Positions 8,443 to 16,376 of a DNA stretch of 64,000 nucleotides are shown here, one piece after another; within the stretch, counting starts at the first letter, position 1, and the number at the start of each line of letters is the position of its first letter. The stretch spans positions 434,001-498,000 of the forward strand of contig NZ_CP064686.1 in the NCBI RefSeq assembly GCF_023100905.1, read 5' to 3'. Made by a program: the position numbers and the translations under genes. Under the pieces are notes generated by a model. It was not told the origin of the DNA. It did no database searches and worked only from the letters and a program-made list of their open reading frames with translations. Source of the stretch: Bradyrhizobium sp. 4 (GTDB lineage Bacteria; Pseudomonadota; Alphaproteobacteria; Rhizobiales; Xanthobacteraceae).

Positions 8443-8941
8443 TTTAGTTCCGTTCATAATGCAAGGGAGAAATCTCCCTTCGTGAATGAGACAGACTTGA
8501 CCGATTGGTAGGACTTCGATTCAATGAAGTCGTCTATCCACCCATCGACCTGCCTTGCCCGTCTCGGGTTTGTGGCAGGCTGAAAACTTCGAAGCCGCTT
8601 TGAGCCTTGCCGCTCGGGGCGGCTTCGTTGCTTCCAGTTCCATCGAAAGTACGGTACGCGCGTTACGCCCGTCAAGAACTAGTGCGAGTTCCTGAATCAA
8701 ATACTAAATATGGTGGAAAGCCGAAGAAAACGGGGGGCTTAGCACCGCCTCGAACTGCGCCAAGCATCAGTGATTCCTCACATATTCGGAAGCGAAAAGA
8801 ATCCCTATCCTCCGCTGAAATTTAGCGCTGTACCCACTGTTCACAGGCCCGGATTTTTTGAGCCGCAGGTTGTGGTCGCACCACAAGCTATTCTGGCGCT
8901 TCCGAATTGCGCCACGGCCGAATCAGATACCGTCGCCGCCC
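8443..8941. other. non-coding stretch upstream of the endonuclease gene
   Basis: No convincing gene was found; open frames here have unnatural composition. Two inverted repeats are visible: AAGGGAGA/TCTCCCTT (8463-8480) and CGAAGCCGC/GCGGCTTCG (8590-8598 with 8619-8627). It probably holds the promoters of the 46-aa gene and, on the other strand, of the endonuclease. Confidence 0.5.
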
Positions 8942-9754
8942 ATGGCGACGATTGCAGAGCTACAAGCAAAAGGGTTCGAGGTTCAGTACCTCTCGCACGC
9001 AAGCGCGATTCTGACCGTTGATTTTCCGGATGCACTCACTGAGCTATGCTCGGTCCTGATCGATGCGACGATCCCGATTGAGGAGATCATCGCTGGCGGT
9101 GGTGGCGAGTCAAAAGGCACGCAGCGGCTTCGCAAAGCACTTACGGAATTGAAGTGGCCGAAGACCACGTTCACCGTGCAGAAGATCATCAATGGCAAGG
9201 AGCGCGAAGCGATCTCGCATGAAATCGATCACGTTCGTGACTTCGATGCTGGCACAATCGCGCTCGAAATCGAATGGAACAACAAAGATCCGTTCTTTGA
9301 CCGCGACCTTGAAAACTACAAACGTCTGCACGCCGATGGTGCCATTTCGGTTGGCGTGATCGTGACGCGCGGCAAATCGCTACACGGCAACATGCGCGAT
9401 CTCGTCAGGCGTTTTGTCGATGAGCGCAAGATCGAGAAGTTCGACGATCTGCGCGAATGGGGCTACGAGCCGACTTCAAAACAGCGCAATGCGATCAATA
9501 AGCGGATGACGCGCAAGAAGAAGCCCCTGACTTTTCAGGATGCCTTCATCGACAAATTTGTGAAGGATAAATTCGGCGAGGCAACGACGCACTGGCGCAA
9601 GCTCGAGGACCGGGTGCATCGCGGCGTCGGCAATCCGTGCCCGCTGCTGCTGATCGGCATGCCCGATTCGATCGTCACCTTCCACGAGGGCAAGAAGGCG
9701 CTTGAGGAGGTGCTGGAAGCGGAGGAGGACGAGCCGGAAGAGGCGGAAGCGTGA
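8942..9754 (+). CDS. BglII-family type II restriction endonuclease
   Basis: The 270-aa protein matches the BglII/BstYI endonuclease family. The core shows DFDAGTIALEIEWNNKDPFF, with an acidic catalytic cluster (Asp then E-x-E), followed by RDLENYKRLH and ISVGVIVTRG. The C-terminus is acidic (EEDEPEEAEA). ATG 8942 is chosen since the 28 extra codons upstream look unrelated; no clear ribosome site is seen. Its stop codon directly abuts the stop of the convergent MT-A70 methylase, so the two form a compact R-M module. The recognition site cannot be predicted. Confidence 0.8.
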   Translation: MATIAELQAKGFEVQYLSHASAILTVDFPDALTELCSVLIDATIPIEEIIAGGGGESKGTQRLRKALTELKWPKTTFTVQKIINGKEREAISHEIDHVRDFDAGTIALEIEWNNKDPFFDRDLENYKRLHADGAISVGVIVTRGKSLHGNMRDLVRRFVDERKIEKFDDLREWGYEPTSKQRNAINKRMTRKKKPLTFQDAFIDKFVKDKFGEATTHWRKLEDRVHRGVGNPCPLLLIGMPDSIVTFHEGKKALEEVLEAEEDEPEEAEA

Positions 9755-10393
9755 CTACTCTGCGGCGATCTGAGAGTTATAGCCGTACGTCTTCCATGTC
9801 AGCTTGTAGTCCTCGGACTGGTTGCCCCAGACCGTCCAGCCCTTGCGCGGGCCGCGTGCGAAGAGCTCGAAGAATGGACCGGGTGAGCACTTCTCGATAA
9901 TCGGGTACTGCTCGTCGGGCTTGCGGCTGTGTTCGCGCTTGCGAGTCGCCATGAAGTTGACCTGCGTGCGGCCGGGCGCAAGCGTCCGCGCATTCTTGCC
10001 ACGCACCCCGAAGAGGAGAATCTCGGTCACGTTCCGGAAATAGAACCCGACACCACGCCCGTCCGGGCCGCCATCCTTCCGGATTTTGTGCCAGACGATA
10101 TTTCCCTTGTACTTGAACCCCCACGCCTCCATGACCCGCAGGCCGTCTGGCAGCATGGCGTTAGGCACCCAGAGGTACAAATGCGACGTGTCGGCCGCAA
10201 CCTTGCCAACGGGGAGAGCCTCGATGTCAGCAAGTGTCATCGTGTCGTACCGGGCGAGCCGCTTGTGCCCGGGTGCAATCTTGCCGGTCTTGTTCTGAAA
10301 CTGCCATGGCGGGTCGGCAAGGATTGTGCCGAATTTCTTCCCATGCGCCGCTCGCAAAAGGTCACTCGTCGGATCTGTGCGATTCGTGGACAT
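9755..10393 (-). CDS. MT-A70 family N6-adenine DNA methyltransferase
   Basis: The 212-aa protein has the catalytic DPPW motif (TILADPPWQFQ, about residues 25-35) and the MT-A70 pattern YDTMTLADIEALPV, SHLYLWVPNAML and GFKYKGNIVWHKI. It should methylate adenine in DNA and act as the protecting partner of the convergent BglII-type endonuclease. Termination codons of the pair touch (TGA 9752-9754, TAG 9755-9757). No strong ribosome site precedes the start. Confidence 0.88.
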   Translation of the reverse strand: MSTNRTDPTSDLLRAAHGKKFGTILADPPWQFQNKTGKIAPGHKRLARYDTMTLADIEALPVGKVAADTSHLYLWVPNAMLPDGLRVMEAWGFKYKGNIVWHKIRKDGGPDGRGVGFYFRNVTEILLFGVRGKNARTLAPGRTQVNFMATRKREHSRKPDEQYPIIEKCSPGPFFELFARGPRKGWTVWGNQSEDYKLTWKTYGYNSQIAAE

Positions 10394-10467
10394 AAAATAT
10401 CAGTAGATGAGGCTTGGACTCCCGTCAAAGCCGATGTGTTACGTGAGTAAAAATACAAGGGGACGGT

Positions 10468-10481
10468 GTACCGGCCGGTAC
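10468..10481. promoter_or_regulatory. 14-bp perfect palindrome
   Basis: GTACCGGCCGGTAC reads the same on both strands. It lies 74 bp upstream of the methylase start and 7 bp after the receiver-protein stop. It could be an operator controlling methylase expression; too short to be sure. Confidence 0.35.
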
Positions 10482-10488
10482 TGGTCGT

Positions 10489-10884
10489 TCATGTAGGCGT
10501 TGGACTCGCTGCATTGAGAAGCTGTGATACCGCTGTCGTCACTTGCGAGGGAGCGAAGGGCTTTGTGATCAACACGCTGTTGGGCACACCGTAAGTGGCC
10601 CACTGGTCTTGGCTGTCGCCGGTCATGTAGACAACGGGAAGATCGGAATTTATCTCACGAGCGCGCCTCGCGAGATCCCAGCCCGTTGGTTTACCCGGAG
10701 CGAGGTTGATGTCGGTAACTAAAGCCCGATACGGAGCGTCGGGAGCATCAATCATGTCCCGGGCGTCTTCTGGCGTGGATGCCTGCGCAACCATGAAGCC
10801 ACCATCAACGAGCGCTTCGCCAACGATGTCGTGAATGAGCGGATCGTCTTCGACTACGAGAACAACGACTACTGAGGTATCCAT
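10489..10884 (-). CDS. stand-alone response-regulator receiver protein
   Basis: The 131-aa protein is a single CheY-like domain: acidic pocket VVEDDPLIHD, phosphoacceptor Asp in LVTDINLAPG, conserved Thr in VVYMTGDS and Lys in LITKPFAPSQV. There is no output domain. Start 10884 is preferred over 10902 because GGAG lies 8 nt upstream. Receiver-only proteins of this type are common in rhizobia and pass phosphate in histidine-kinase networks. It is cargo next to the R-M module; no kinase is nearby. Confidence 0.85.
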   Translation of the reverse strand: MDTSVVVVLVVEDDPLIHDIVGEALVDGGFMVAQASTPEDARDMIDAPDAPYRALVTDINLAPGKPTGWDLARRAREINSDLPVVYMTGDSQDQWATYGVPNSVLITKPFAPSQVTTAVSQLLNAASPTPT

Positions 10885-11014
10885 GCAAGCAGCTCCTGCC
10901 ATGAAAGGCGGCGGGAGCTGTGCGGATAAGACGCTTCTCTCAAACGCTGAGTGCCAGTACTCGGTTCAGCGGCTGCCTCTTTTAGCATCGCAGTGATTAA
11001 ATTTCAATCATTTT

Positions 11015-11032
11015 GTTCGTTCACAAACGAAC
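11015..11032. other. 7-bp hairpin, GTTCGTT/AACGAAC
   Basis: An inverted repeat with a 4-nt loop in the AT-rich 204-bp gap between the receiver gene and the left end of the early phage operon. It may end the minus-strand early operon or be an operator; there is no long T run. Confidence 0.35.
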
Positions 11033-11088
11033 TGCTGTTGAGTAACGTACTCATTTTGAGCAATCAACCTAGGCGTAGCTATCTGCTA

Positions 11089-11409
11089 TCAATAGTTCCG
11101 ATGCTGTTGACAGAGCGGTAGCAACTTTGTCTCTGGCTGATGGATGATCGGACTAACTCTTTCCGTCCGGATTTCTAACCTGCCAATTGCATCGACCCCG
11201 CAGATGCCGCCAGCGTTCTCCGGGACGACAAAGCAGCAGCGATCTTTGAGCTCGAGATGAGCGTCGTGTGCATTATTGCTCCCGAGCCTCCATTTGCCTC
11301 GACGGTCTTTGAAAAGAAAGCCGGTGTTGAAGGCAGAGTCTCTAACAGTCTGTCTGTAGTTTTTCGGGGTCGGCCACCAGTTGTTCATGTCGCGGAGTTC
11401 GGCGGTCAT
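11089..11409 (-). CDS. phage hypothetical protein, last gene of early operon
   Basis: The 106-aa protein (MTAELRDMNNWWPTPKNYRQ...) is not recognised. It contains CCFVVPENAGGICGVDAIGR with closely spaced cysteines. Its start overlaps the stop of the upstream wHTH gene in an ATGA junction, so it is translated as part of the same minus-strand operon. Confidence 0.6.
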   Translation of the reverse strand: MTAELRDMNNWWPTPKNYRQTVRDSAFNTGFLFKDRRGKWRLGSNNAHDAHLELKDRCCFVVPENAGGICGVDAIGRLEIRTERVSPIIHQPETKLLPLCQQHRNY

Positions 11410-11702
11410 ACCTTTGCTGGCGTCTGGTAATTATCGAACCACGCCAGTCTCTCATCATTCTCCTTGAGCATCTGTGCTCTCTGGGCGGCATTGAGGTAGG
11501 TGACACCATTGATGCTGACGAGGTAATAAATGAAGTCCGCACCGGTCTCCTCAGTTCGGAAGACGTAGTCCTGTTTTTCGAGGTCGATGATACGGGCCGC
11601 GCAGCGCGTGATGAAGTTTCTGAGACATTCATTCCTGGTGATCATTCCACGATCGTGGAGGCGAGCACGGATACGCTCAAGCTGGCTGAGTTTGTTTTTC
11701 AT
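11406..11702 (-). CDS. small winged-helix DNA-binding-like protein
   Basis: The 98-aa product resembles the short phage helix-turn-helix proteins that read '...G-x-ITRNECL...F-ITR-x-AARI-x-DLE...'. Visible is MITRNECLRNFITRCAARI followed by DLEKQDYVF. These are typically basic, single wHTH-domain phage proteins. It could be a transcription regulator, but no cognate operator was identified. It overlaps both neighbours by 4 bp. Confidence 0.6.
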   Translation of the reverse strand: MKNKLSQLERIRARLHDRGMITRNECLRNFITRCAARIIDLEKQDYVFRTEETGADFIYYLVSINGVTYLNAAQRAQMLKENDERLAWFDNYQTPAKV

Positions 11703-12097
11703 TTCGCGTAGTTGCTGATGTAACCCGCAGCTTCGGGGTCTGGTAATGGAATCTCAGTGAGGGCGGAAATCTTGTCGAGATATTCTCCGAATGCGATTTT
11801 GTCCAAGTCTTTCGTCGAGGCGGGAAGTTTGATTTCCTCCCCACGTATTTTCTTGAACACTGGCGGCAGTAGTTTGCGCTTGAAGAATTCGTGAAGGTCG
11901 TTGGAATTTTCGCCAGTCTCTCGCTCAATCACGCCGAGGTATAGCCAGTAGTAAGAATTCTGGTTGTTGGTGCGGTCGATTTTCTCAAGCTCAATCGTTA
12001 CCCTCTTGCCGTCGTTCGCGAGCAACCATTCCCCGAACTTCTTGAGAAGAACGGGGCCAAAGTTCAATTTCTGATCTTTGATGTTTGCGTGAAACAT
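11699..12097 (-). CDS. NinB-like phage recombination protein (probable)
   Basis: The 132-aa protein contains DRTNNQNSYYWLYLGVIE and DLHEFFKRKLLPP, then STKDLDKIAFGEYLDKI and a C-terminal LPDPE. This pattern (R-T-x-x-QN-x-YYW, E-F-F-K, S-T-K-x-L-x-K-x-x-F-x-E-Y) is typical of NinB/Orf-type phage recombination mediators that bind ssDNA. It sits directly after an ssDNA-binding-like gene, which fits. The assignment is from memory of the family. Confidence 0.5.
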   Translation of the reverse strand: MFHANIKDQKLNFGPVLLKKFGEWLLANDGKRVTIELEKIDRTNNQNSYYWLYLGVIERETGENSNDLHEFFKRKLLPPVFKKIRGEEIKLPASTKDLDKIAFGEYLDKISALTEIPLPDPEAAGYISNYAK

Positions 12098-12100
12098 GAG

Positions 12101-12652
12101 CTAATTGAAGGGCGTGTCCTCCCGCGTAATCCCGTCCACAGGAGCGAATGGATCGCCACCTGTGAATAGCGCCGCAAGGTTGACTGGCGTCGCTCTCAGA
12201 GCCGCCTGAGCCTCTACAGGCACATCCCTGTGCGGAGACGGCTGTACAGAATACTCGGTGTCGAGCTTCTGGCCCTTTTTGGTGATGGCGATGTCGTAGG
12301 CCTGCGGATTGCCCCAGTCGTCATTTGTAACAAGGTCTTCTATCGGGCCTTGGATTGAGGCCTGGGTGATCTCCAAGATTTGCACCTTGCTGTCGCGGTA
12401 GTTCCAGACGGCAAAGGCCCAGAAGTGCTTCACCTTGTCTGCCACTCCGTTCTGTACACGGATGTCCTCGGGGAGGGTCTCAGGGCGTGCCTTGAGGCGA
12501 GTAGGCTTGTTGTCGTTGGTCCAATAGAGAAATCCGATAACAGGACTTGAGAGGATGCGGAATTTGTTAGCGCCGTCCTCTAGCTTTGCGTAATTTCCTC
12601 CCGCTGTCTTTGGTGCTTCATATCCTTCTGGAAGCCAATTGTCGTTTTGCAT
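12101..12652 (-). CDS. phage ssDNA-binding-like protein
   Basis: The 183-aa protein starts MQNDNWLPEGYEAP and carries KLEDGANKFRILSSPVIGFL, KHFWAFAVWNYRDSKVQIL, and WGNPQAYDIAITKKG. These segments recur in phage proteins usually described as gp32- or gp2.5-like single-strand binding proteins, with an acidic C-terminal end (REDTPFN here). It is followed 3 bp later by the NinB-like gene. Replication or recombination role inferred. Confidence 0.5.
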   Translation of the reverse strand: MQNDNWLPEGYEAPKTAGGNYAKLEDGANKFRILSSPVIGFLYWTNDNKPTRLKARPETLPEDIRVQNGVADKVKHFWAFAVWNYRDSKVQILEITQASIQGPIEDLVTNDDWGNPQAYDIAITKKGQKLDTEYSVQPSPHRDVPVEAQAALRATPVNLAALFTGGDPFAPVDGITREDTPFN

Positions 12653-12657
12653 ATTGT

Positions 12658-12834
12658 TTAGTTTTTAGATTCGTAATTTTGTCCTATCTGCTCGCCTGCG
12701 TCGTAGCCGTTAATAAAGTCGCCTTGGCCTGTAGCGGCCTCGACCCGCCGCCATCCTCCGTCACCCTTTCGATGTGATCCATTGAGTTGTAGGAGGCGGC
12801 GCAAGACCTGTGTTGTTGTTTTGATGGCGAGCAT
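12658..12834 (-). CDS. 58-aa phage hypothetical protein
   Basis: This short frame (MLAIKTTTQVLRRLLQLNGS... GYDAGEQIGQNYESKN) fits exactly between neighbours: its ATG follows the upstream TAA by one base (TAATATG) and its stop lies 5 bp before the next ATG. There is no Shine-Dalgarno sequence. No function recognised. Confidence 0.5.
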   Translation of the reverse strand: MLAIKTTTQVLRRLLQLNGSHRKGDGGWRRVEAATGQGDFINGYDAGEQIGQNYESKN

Positions 12835-12835
12835 A

Positions 12836-13177
12836 TTACTTAAGGCGATCTTTTAGTTCGTCGAGCGTCAGGTTTTCGAGCCAAGCTTCGTATGCATCTG
12901 ACATGTCGTCGTCAGTGCCGTGGTAGTTCTTGGCGTGTGCTTCTTTGAGCTGTTCTTCCTGAGTGACGGTGAGGTTTTCAAAGAGGGCGGACTTTTCCTG
13001 TTCGTCTGCCAGCGTCTTTTTGTAGAGCAGGATGTAAGCCTCTACACGGTCTGCCTCTTTGATGTTGTCTTCACTGCCGTAGGTCTTCGTGACTTGAACG
13101 CATTCCATCATGTCATTCATAATCTCTGCTGGGATTGAGTGAATGACGGTGCTGTATCCTTCGAAGTAGGCTGCCAT
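12836..13177 (-). CDS. phage hypothetical protein
   Basis: A 113-aa acidic protein, predicted mostly helical (EQEKSALFENLTVTQEEQLK, SDAYEAWLENLTLDELKDRL). Not recognised. Its start is joined to the upstream stop as TGATATG, the recurring stop-T-ATG junction of this operon, and no ribosome site is visible. Confidence 0.6.
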   Translation of the reverse strand: MAAYFEGYSTVIHSIPAEIMNDMMECVQVTKTYGSEDNIKEADRVEAYILLYKKTLADEQEKSALFENLTVTQEEQLKEAHAKNYHGTDDDMSDAYEAWLENLTLDELKDRLK

Positions 13178-13178
13178 A

Positions 13179-13607
13179 TCATTTTTGTTGTTCTTGTAAT
13201 TCCTCCGCCACCTCTACGATTGTTGCGGCGAGACTGGTATTGAGTTCGATCAGTTTGTTTTCAATTGCGTAGATGAGCATCTTGGCGCGAGCGTCGGCTT
13301 CGGTTTTCTCTTCGATTTTGTACGCCTCAGTGCTGTCTTGAAGTCTCATCAGGGTGGAATAGTAGCGATTACCCATGAGACCTTTCTGAGTAAGGACGTA
13401 ATGGCCACCGAAGTTTCCTGGCATCATTTCGCCAAGCTCCGCGACGGTGAAGGCGGCCACACATATTGTACCCTCAATACCAAACCGCAATAATCGCCAC
13501 TCTCCGTCTTCGTGCTCTATCCATGAAAATGCACTCTCCCACTTCACTCCCAATTCCTTGAGCTTCTTGGCGAGGTCGAGGCTGCAGACCTGTTGTTCGA
13601 GTTTCAT
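13179..13607 (-). CDS. conserved phage protein, paralogue of 17303-17704
   Basis: The 142-aa protein begins MKLEQQVCSLDLAKKLKELG and contains AAFTVAELGEMMP and EADARAKMLIYAIENKLIEL. The 133-aa product of 17303-17704 has the same three blocks (MKIEDQVTSLEPSRKLRDLG, FTVAELGEMLKK, NDRAKMLIYLIENKL). This family is widespread in phages without known function. Two diverged copies 4 kb apart imply duplication or double acquisition. Confidence 0.75.
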   Translation of the reverse strand: MKLEQQVCSLDLAKKLKELGVKWESAFSWIEHEDGEWRLLRFGIEGTICVAAFTVAELGEMMPGNFGGHYVLTQKGLMGNRYYSTLMRLQDSTEAYKIEEKTEADARAKMLIYAIENKLIELNTSLAATIVEVAEELQEQQK

Positions 13608-13792
13608 ACGAAGTGAGCTGTCGGAATTGCCACGCTAGTAAGCGCAGTCACGAGCAGAGCACTCCACGCGATAAGGTGACTACCGTTGAATGAAATGTTG
13701 AGCGCGCGATATTTGCGGCGCTTCCATTCCATGAGTGAGCGTTGGGAATCTTTTGCGTATTGGACGAGTTCGTTCTGACAGATGGTGTCCAT
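13604..13792 (-). CDS. 62-aa membrane protein
   Basis: The product begins MDTICQNELVQYAKDSQRS, has a basic stretch (MEWKRRKYRAL) and a C-terminal membrane segment (HLIAWSALLVTALTSVAIP). Its start follows the stop of a 26-aa reading frame by 2 bp and its end overlaps the next gene in an ATGA junction. A longer in-frame start at 13849 would overlap that reading frame. Function unknown. Confidence 0.45.
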   Translation of the reverse strand: MDTICQNELVQYAKDSQRSLMEWKRRKYRALNISFNGSHLIAWSALLVTALTSVAIPTAHFV

Positions 13793-13794
13793 AT

Positions 13795-13875
13795 TCAAGA
13801 AGCGAGATACTTGAAGGCGCAGGCGATGATAAATACACAAGTGACCCACACTGAACCCTGAATAAATGAATTCAT
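13795..13875 (-). CDS. 26-aa membrane peptide (candidate)
   Basis: ATG at 13875 opens a 26-codon frame (MNSFIQGSVWVTCVFIIACA...) that is almost entirely a single membrane helix. It ends TGA-AT-ATG against the next gene. It is short, so the call rests on tight packing and composition. Confidence 0.35.
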   Translation of the reverse strand: MNSFIQGSVWVTCVFIIACAFKYLAS

Positions 13876-14269
13876 GATTATTTTGTTTATCCCTCAGCCC
13901 CCGCCGTCATCGAGTGAACGGACGGAGGAAGCTGAAGGCTCGATGATATTTGTAATGCGAGAGAAAAGCTGGGAGGGAGAGCTGAGTTATCGGTGTGCGT
14001 TGCACTCAGCAATGTCAGCGGCACACAAGCTGTCTCTCCCCCTCCAAACTTTCCTCCCGTCGTCACGAGCTGGGATGGGGCGACCGTCGAAAGAAAAAAT
14101 GTTTATACATCGCCCCGTCCAAACTCGCGACGGGAATCCTAACTTCAGTTTTCAAAGATCAAACAGTGGAAGAGGCGACCGGCGTAGATGCATGCACTCC
14201 GTGTCGGGTGCCTAGGTCAGCCGCCTCTTTGATCCACCTGTTTCAATTTTACGCGTGGAATGCTTACCG
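13876..14269. other. non-coding region with long hairpin A
   Basis: No gene was found in 394 bp. A long imperfect hairpin spans 13972-14045: outer arms GGAGGGAGAGCT and AGCTGTCTCTCCCCCTCC, inner arms GTGTGC/GCACAC. The stem motif GCTGGGAGGG recurs in two hairpins at 20379-20682. A second structured segment with arms AGAGGCG/CGCCTCT lies at 14170-14231. Probable promoter and leader region for the minus-strand genes below it. Confidence 0.5.
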
Positions 14270-14416
14270 TCAAGCTCGCGCGGGTGAATGTGGGGATAGC
14301 CGTTTCCAGCGTGCAGCGGCAGCGTCTTCGGCGATTCTTTTTCGGCGGCTTTTCGACAACTTCTTCGCGCGTGCAATGCCGCCAAGCTTTCCGAGCGCTG
14401 ATGCGTGTTTGTTCAT
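14270..14416 (-). CDS. 48-aa basic GKLGG-repeat protein
   Basis: The product (MNKHASALGKLGGIARAKKLS... RRKRIAEDAAAARW) contains the widespread short motif GKLGG-x-ARA-KKLS-x-x-RR-x-x-IA-x-x-AAxARW, found in many bacterial and phage small proteins and thought to bind nucleic acid. ATG 14416 lies 7 nt after an extended -10 box (TGCTATACT), so the mRNA would be leaderless; an upstream in-frame start at 14455 would lie before that promoter. Confidence 0.55.
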   Translation of the reverse strand: MNKHASALGKLGGIARAKKLSKSRRKRIAEDAAAARWKRLSPHSPARA

Positions 14417-14423
14417 AGCGTCA

Positions 14424-14432
14424 AGTATAGCA
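14424..14432 (-). promoter_or_regulatory. extended -10 promoter, leaderless start
   Basis: TGCTATACT on the minus strand, with 7 nt to the ATG at 14416. A transcript starting at the usual +1 would begin at or next to the AUG. Confidence 0.5.
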
Positions 14433-14470
14433 ATTACATTCCCCTTCGGGTCCACTTTTCCCCAGCACCG

Positions 14471-14647
14471 CTACTTCCCAGACGCTTTGGCATTTGGATA
14501 GATCCTCTTGAGCTCATCGGCCATGCGATTTGCTTCTTCCCTCGTCGCATTGTACTTATCAGAAGGTGCGAACCTGTCCGTAATGAGCACACGTAGCTTG
14601 GGCTCAAGGTCAAGAGCTGCCAAAATGGCAATCAGCTGTCCTTTTTC
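14471..14647 (-). pseudogene. truncated tandem copy of the exported-protein gene
   Basis: The frame encodes EKGQLIAILAALDLEPKLRV...REEANRMADELKRIYPNAK, closely similar to the C-terminal third of the protein at 14670-15089 (EKGILISWLLALELDPEFRV...REETNRMADEIKKIFPAPK). The signal peptide and first two thirds are missing, and no good start is left. It looks like the remnant of a tandem duplication. Confidence 0.65.
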
Positions 14648-14669
14648 CGAGCCGCATCGGGGCTCCTCA

Positions 14670-15089
14670 CTATTTTGCAACGGCGTCCTTTGGCGCGGGA
14701 AAGATTTTCTTGATTTCGTCCGCCATTCTGTTGGTCTCTTCACGTATCACATTGTACCTGGAGGCCGGAGCGTATTTGTCCGTGACCATCACGCGGAACT
14801 CGGGGTCAAGCTCAAGCGCGAGAAGCCACGAAATCAGAATCCCTTTTTCAACGCTTCGTTGGGCGATGACCGTTTCCCACATTAGTTGGCACACTTTTTT
14901 CTGCTTGGGATCTTCAAGAACCCCGCAGGCCACCATCCGATATCGCGCCGCCGCGTGCGAAGCGGCATCGTTGGCAGAGATCCACGCATTTATTTTATCG
15001 GAATATTCCTGATCCGCTTTCTTGTCAGCGTGCGCAGATGCAGTGAAACCAATAATGCTGACGCCAGCAATAACTGCAATCCAATGCAT
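14670..15089 (-). CDS. exported hypothetical protein
   Basis: The 139-aa product starts MHWIAVIAGVSIIGFTASAHA, a signal peptide with AHA cleavage site. The start at 15089 has AAAGGTGG upstream, a better ribosome site than the ATG at 15116. The mature part is helical and contains two Cys (MVACGVLEDPKQKKVCQL) suited to a disulfide. The segment from EKGILISWLLALELDPEFR onward is duplicated downstream as a fragment. Periplasmic; function unknown. Likely an accessory gene carried by the element. Confidence 0.65.
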   Translation of the reverse strand: MHWIAVIAGVSIIGFTASAHADKKADQEYSDKINAWISANDAASHAAARYRMVACGVLEDPKQKKVCQLMWETVIAQRSVEKGILISWLLALELDPEFRVMVTDKYAPASRYNVIREETNRMADEIKKIFPAPKDAVAK

Positions 15090-15185
15090 GGGAGCCACCT
15101 TTCGTGTTCTCCGCAAGGATAGGGAACATACACCGCATTTACTTTTTGAAGAAGCGTGGCGACTGGGTGAAGAAGAAAAGTCTAA

Positions 15186-16349
15186 TTAACCGTTCCTTCG
15201 CCAATTCCCCCAGCCCAGACTAGTAGATTTCGAAAGCATCGCTTCCACAAGAGCCCGCGATCGACCAAAATTTGCAGCAGTATTCCTTACATTGCTCGGC
15301 AAGTGTCCCCGTTCCAACTCCGCCACCTCCGTCTGTGCAAGAGTTGCATCCGTCCTTCGCCCGTTTAGTGTCGAGACAAAGCGATACTCTCCTATCCCAA
15401 GGTTCATTAGAATACTGGGATGACAGTCCATTGCTGTACCCATAATCGGTGCGTCGTTGGGACCGACCCTAAACGATATGAGAGTGCCAGCATTTCCGAG
15501 CACCGCATCTCGCACCTCGTCACTTAATTGAGAAATGAACTGGTGAGCGATGGTGAGTGACAATCCCCACTTCCTGGCCTCAGAGAGAATGGTGGCAATT
15601 GTCGATGTGCCGAATGACTGAAATTCATCTATGAAAAGGTCGTAGTGCTTCGGTTCCCGCGCTGATTGCGCCGCTTGCTTGAATGAGTTGATCAGGAGCG
15701 CACCGATGAGCGCAGCGGGTTCATCACCCAGGCCAGAGAGATCGCAAATCAGCACCTCGCCGCGTTCCAGTATTTTGTCGATGTGCAGTGTGGTGGTTTG
15801 TCCGAGTATGTAGCGGAGCGGAAGCGGATCAGCGAAGGCAGCCACTTTGTTCTGGAGGCTTCCAATCTCCTCAGCTTGCTGTTTCGGCGTTTTTTGAGCA
15901 AACTCCGTCCATGTTTGACGAGTCTCTATATCAGTACACTTCTTTTCCAGGCGGGCTCTGTATGTGCTGTCAGAAAGAATACGCCGAATACCCAACAAGG
16001 TTGTGTTCGGGCTGTCGAGCAGAAGCCGCACAGAAGCTCGCAAGTAGTATAGAAGCCGAGGCGTCTCAGGTCCGAGCTTCCAGACGTCGGCGAAAATAGC
16101 GACGACATCTGCCGTCACCTTCCATCTGTCGTCGGGATGGACGTCTTGAAGGGGATTGAGACCGATGGGATGGGATAGATCGGCGGGCTTCCAGAAAACG
16201 CAAGGCCGACTATCTGCAATCTCTTTAGCCAGAGTCCCGTGCTTATCAATAAGACAGAATGCCATCTCGGGTATCAACTGTTTGAGCAATGTACTCTTGC
16301 CCGTACCGGTCGCCCCGATCAGATATTTGTGCGCCATGGACGAAAGCAC
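15186..16349 (-). CDS. VirD4/TraD-like (HerA/FtsK superfamily) ATPase 1
   Basis: The 387-aa protein has an N-terminal Walker A (LIGATGTGKSTLLKQ), Walker B (HYDLFIDEFQSFGT), a sensor-like LSLTIAHQFISQL and a C-terminal EVRDAVLGNAGTLISFRVG, which is the signature of type IV coupling-type ATPases. It lacks N-terminal membrane helices, so it would be a soluble DNA pump. GTG 16349 has GAGAG upstream; ATG 16337 (MAHKYLIG) is equally possible. A second such ATPase is at 48368-49663. No relaxase or secretion channel genes are recognised; it could move or segregate the element's DNA. Confidence 0.8.
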   Translation of the reverse strand: MLSSMAHKYLIGATGTGKSTLLKQLIPEMAFCLIDKHGTLAKEIADSRPCVFWKPADLSHPIGLNPLQDVHPDDRWKVTADVVAIFADVWKLGPETPRLLYYLRASVRLLLDSPNTTLLGIRRILSDSTYRARLEKKCTDIETRQTWTEFAQKTPKQQAEEIGSLQNKVAAFADPLPLRYILGQTTTLHIDKILERGEVLICDLSGLGDEPAALIGALLINSFKQAAQSAREPKHYDLFIDEFQSFGTSTIATILSEARKWGLSLTIAHQFISQLSDEVRDAVLGNAGTLISFRVGPNDAPIMGTAMDCHPSILMNLGIGEYRFVSTLNGRRTDATLAQTEVAELERGHLPSNVRNTAANFGRSRALVEAMLSKSTSLGWGNWRRNG

Positions 16350-16376
16350 TAAAGCTTCTCTCGTCCGTAACTCACA

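Noticed and set aside
8454..8675. 73-codon minus-strand frame upstream of the endonuclease
   Set aside because: Overlaps two inverted repeats, unnatural Arg/Ser composition and no start signal.
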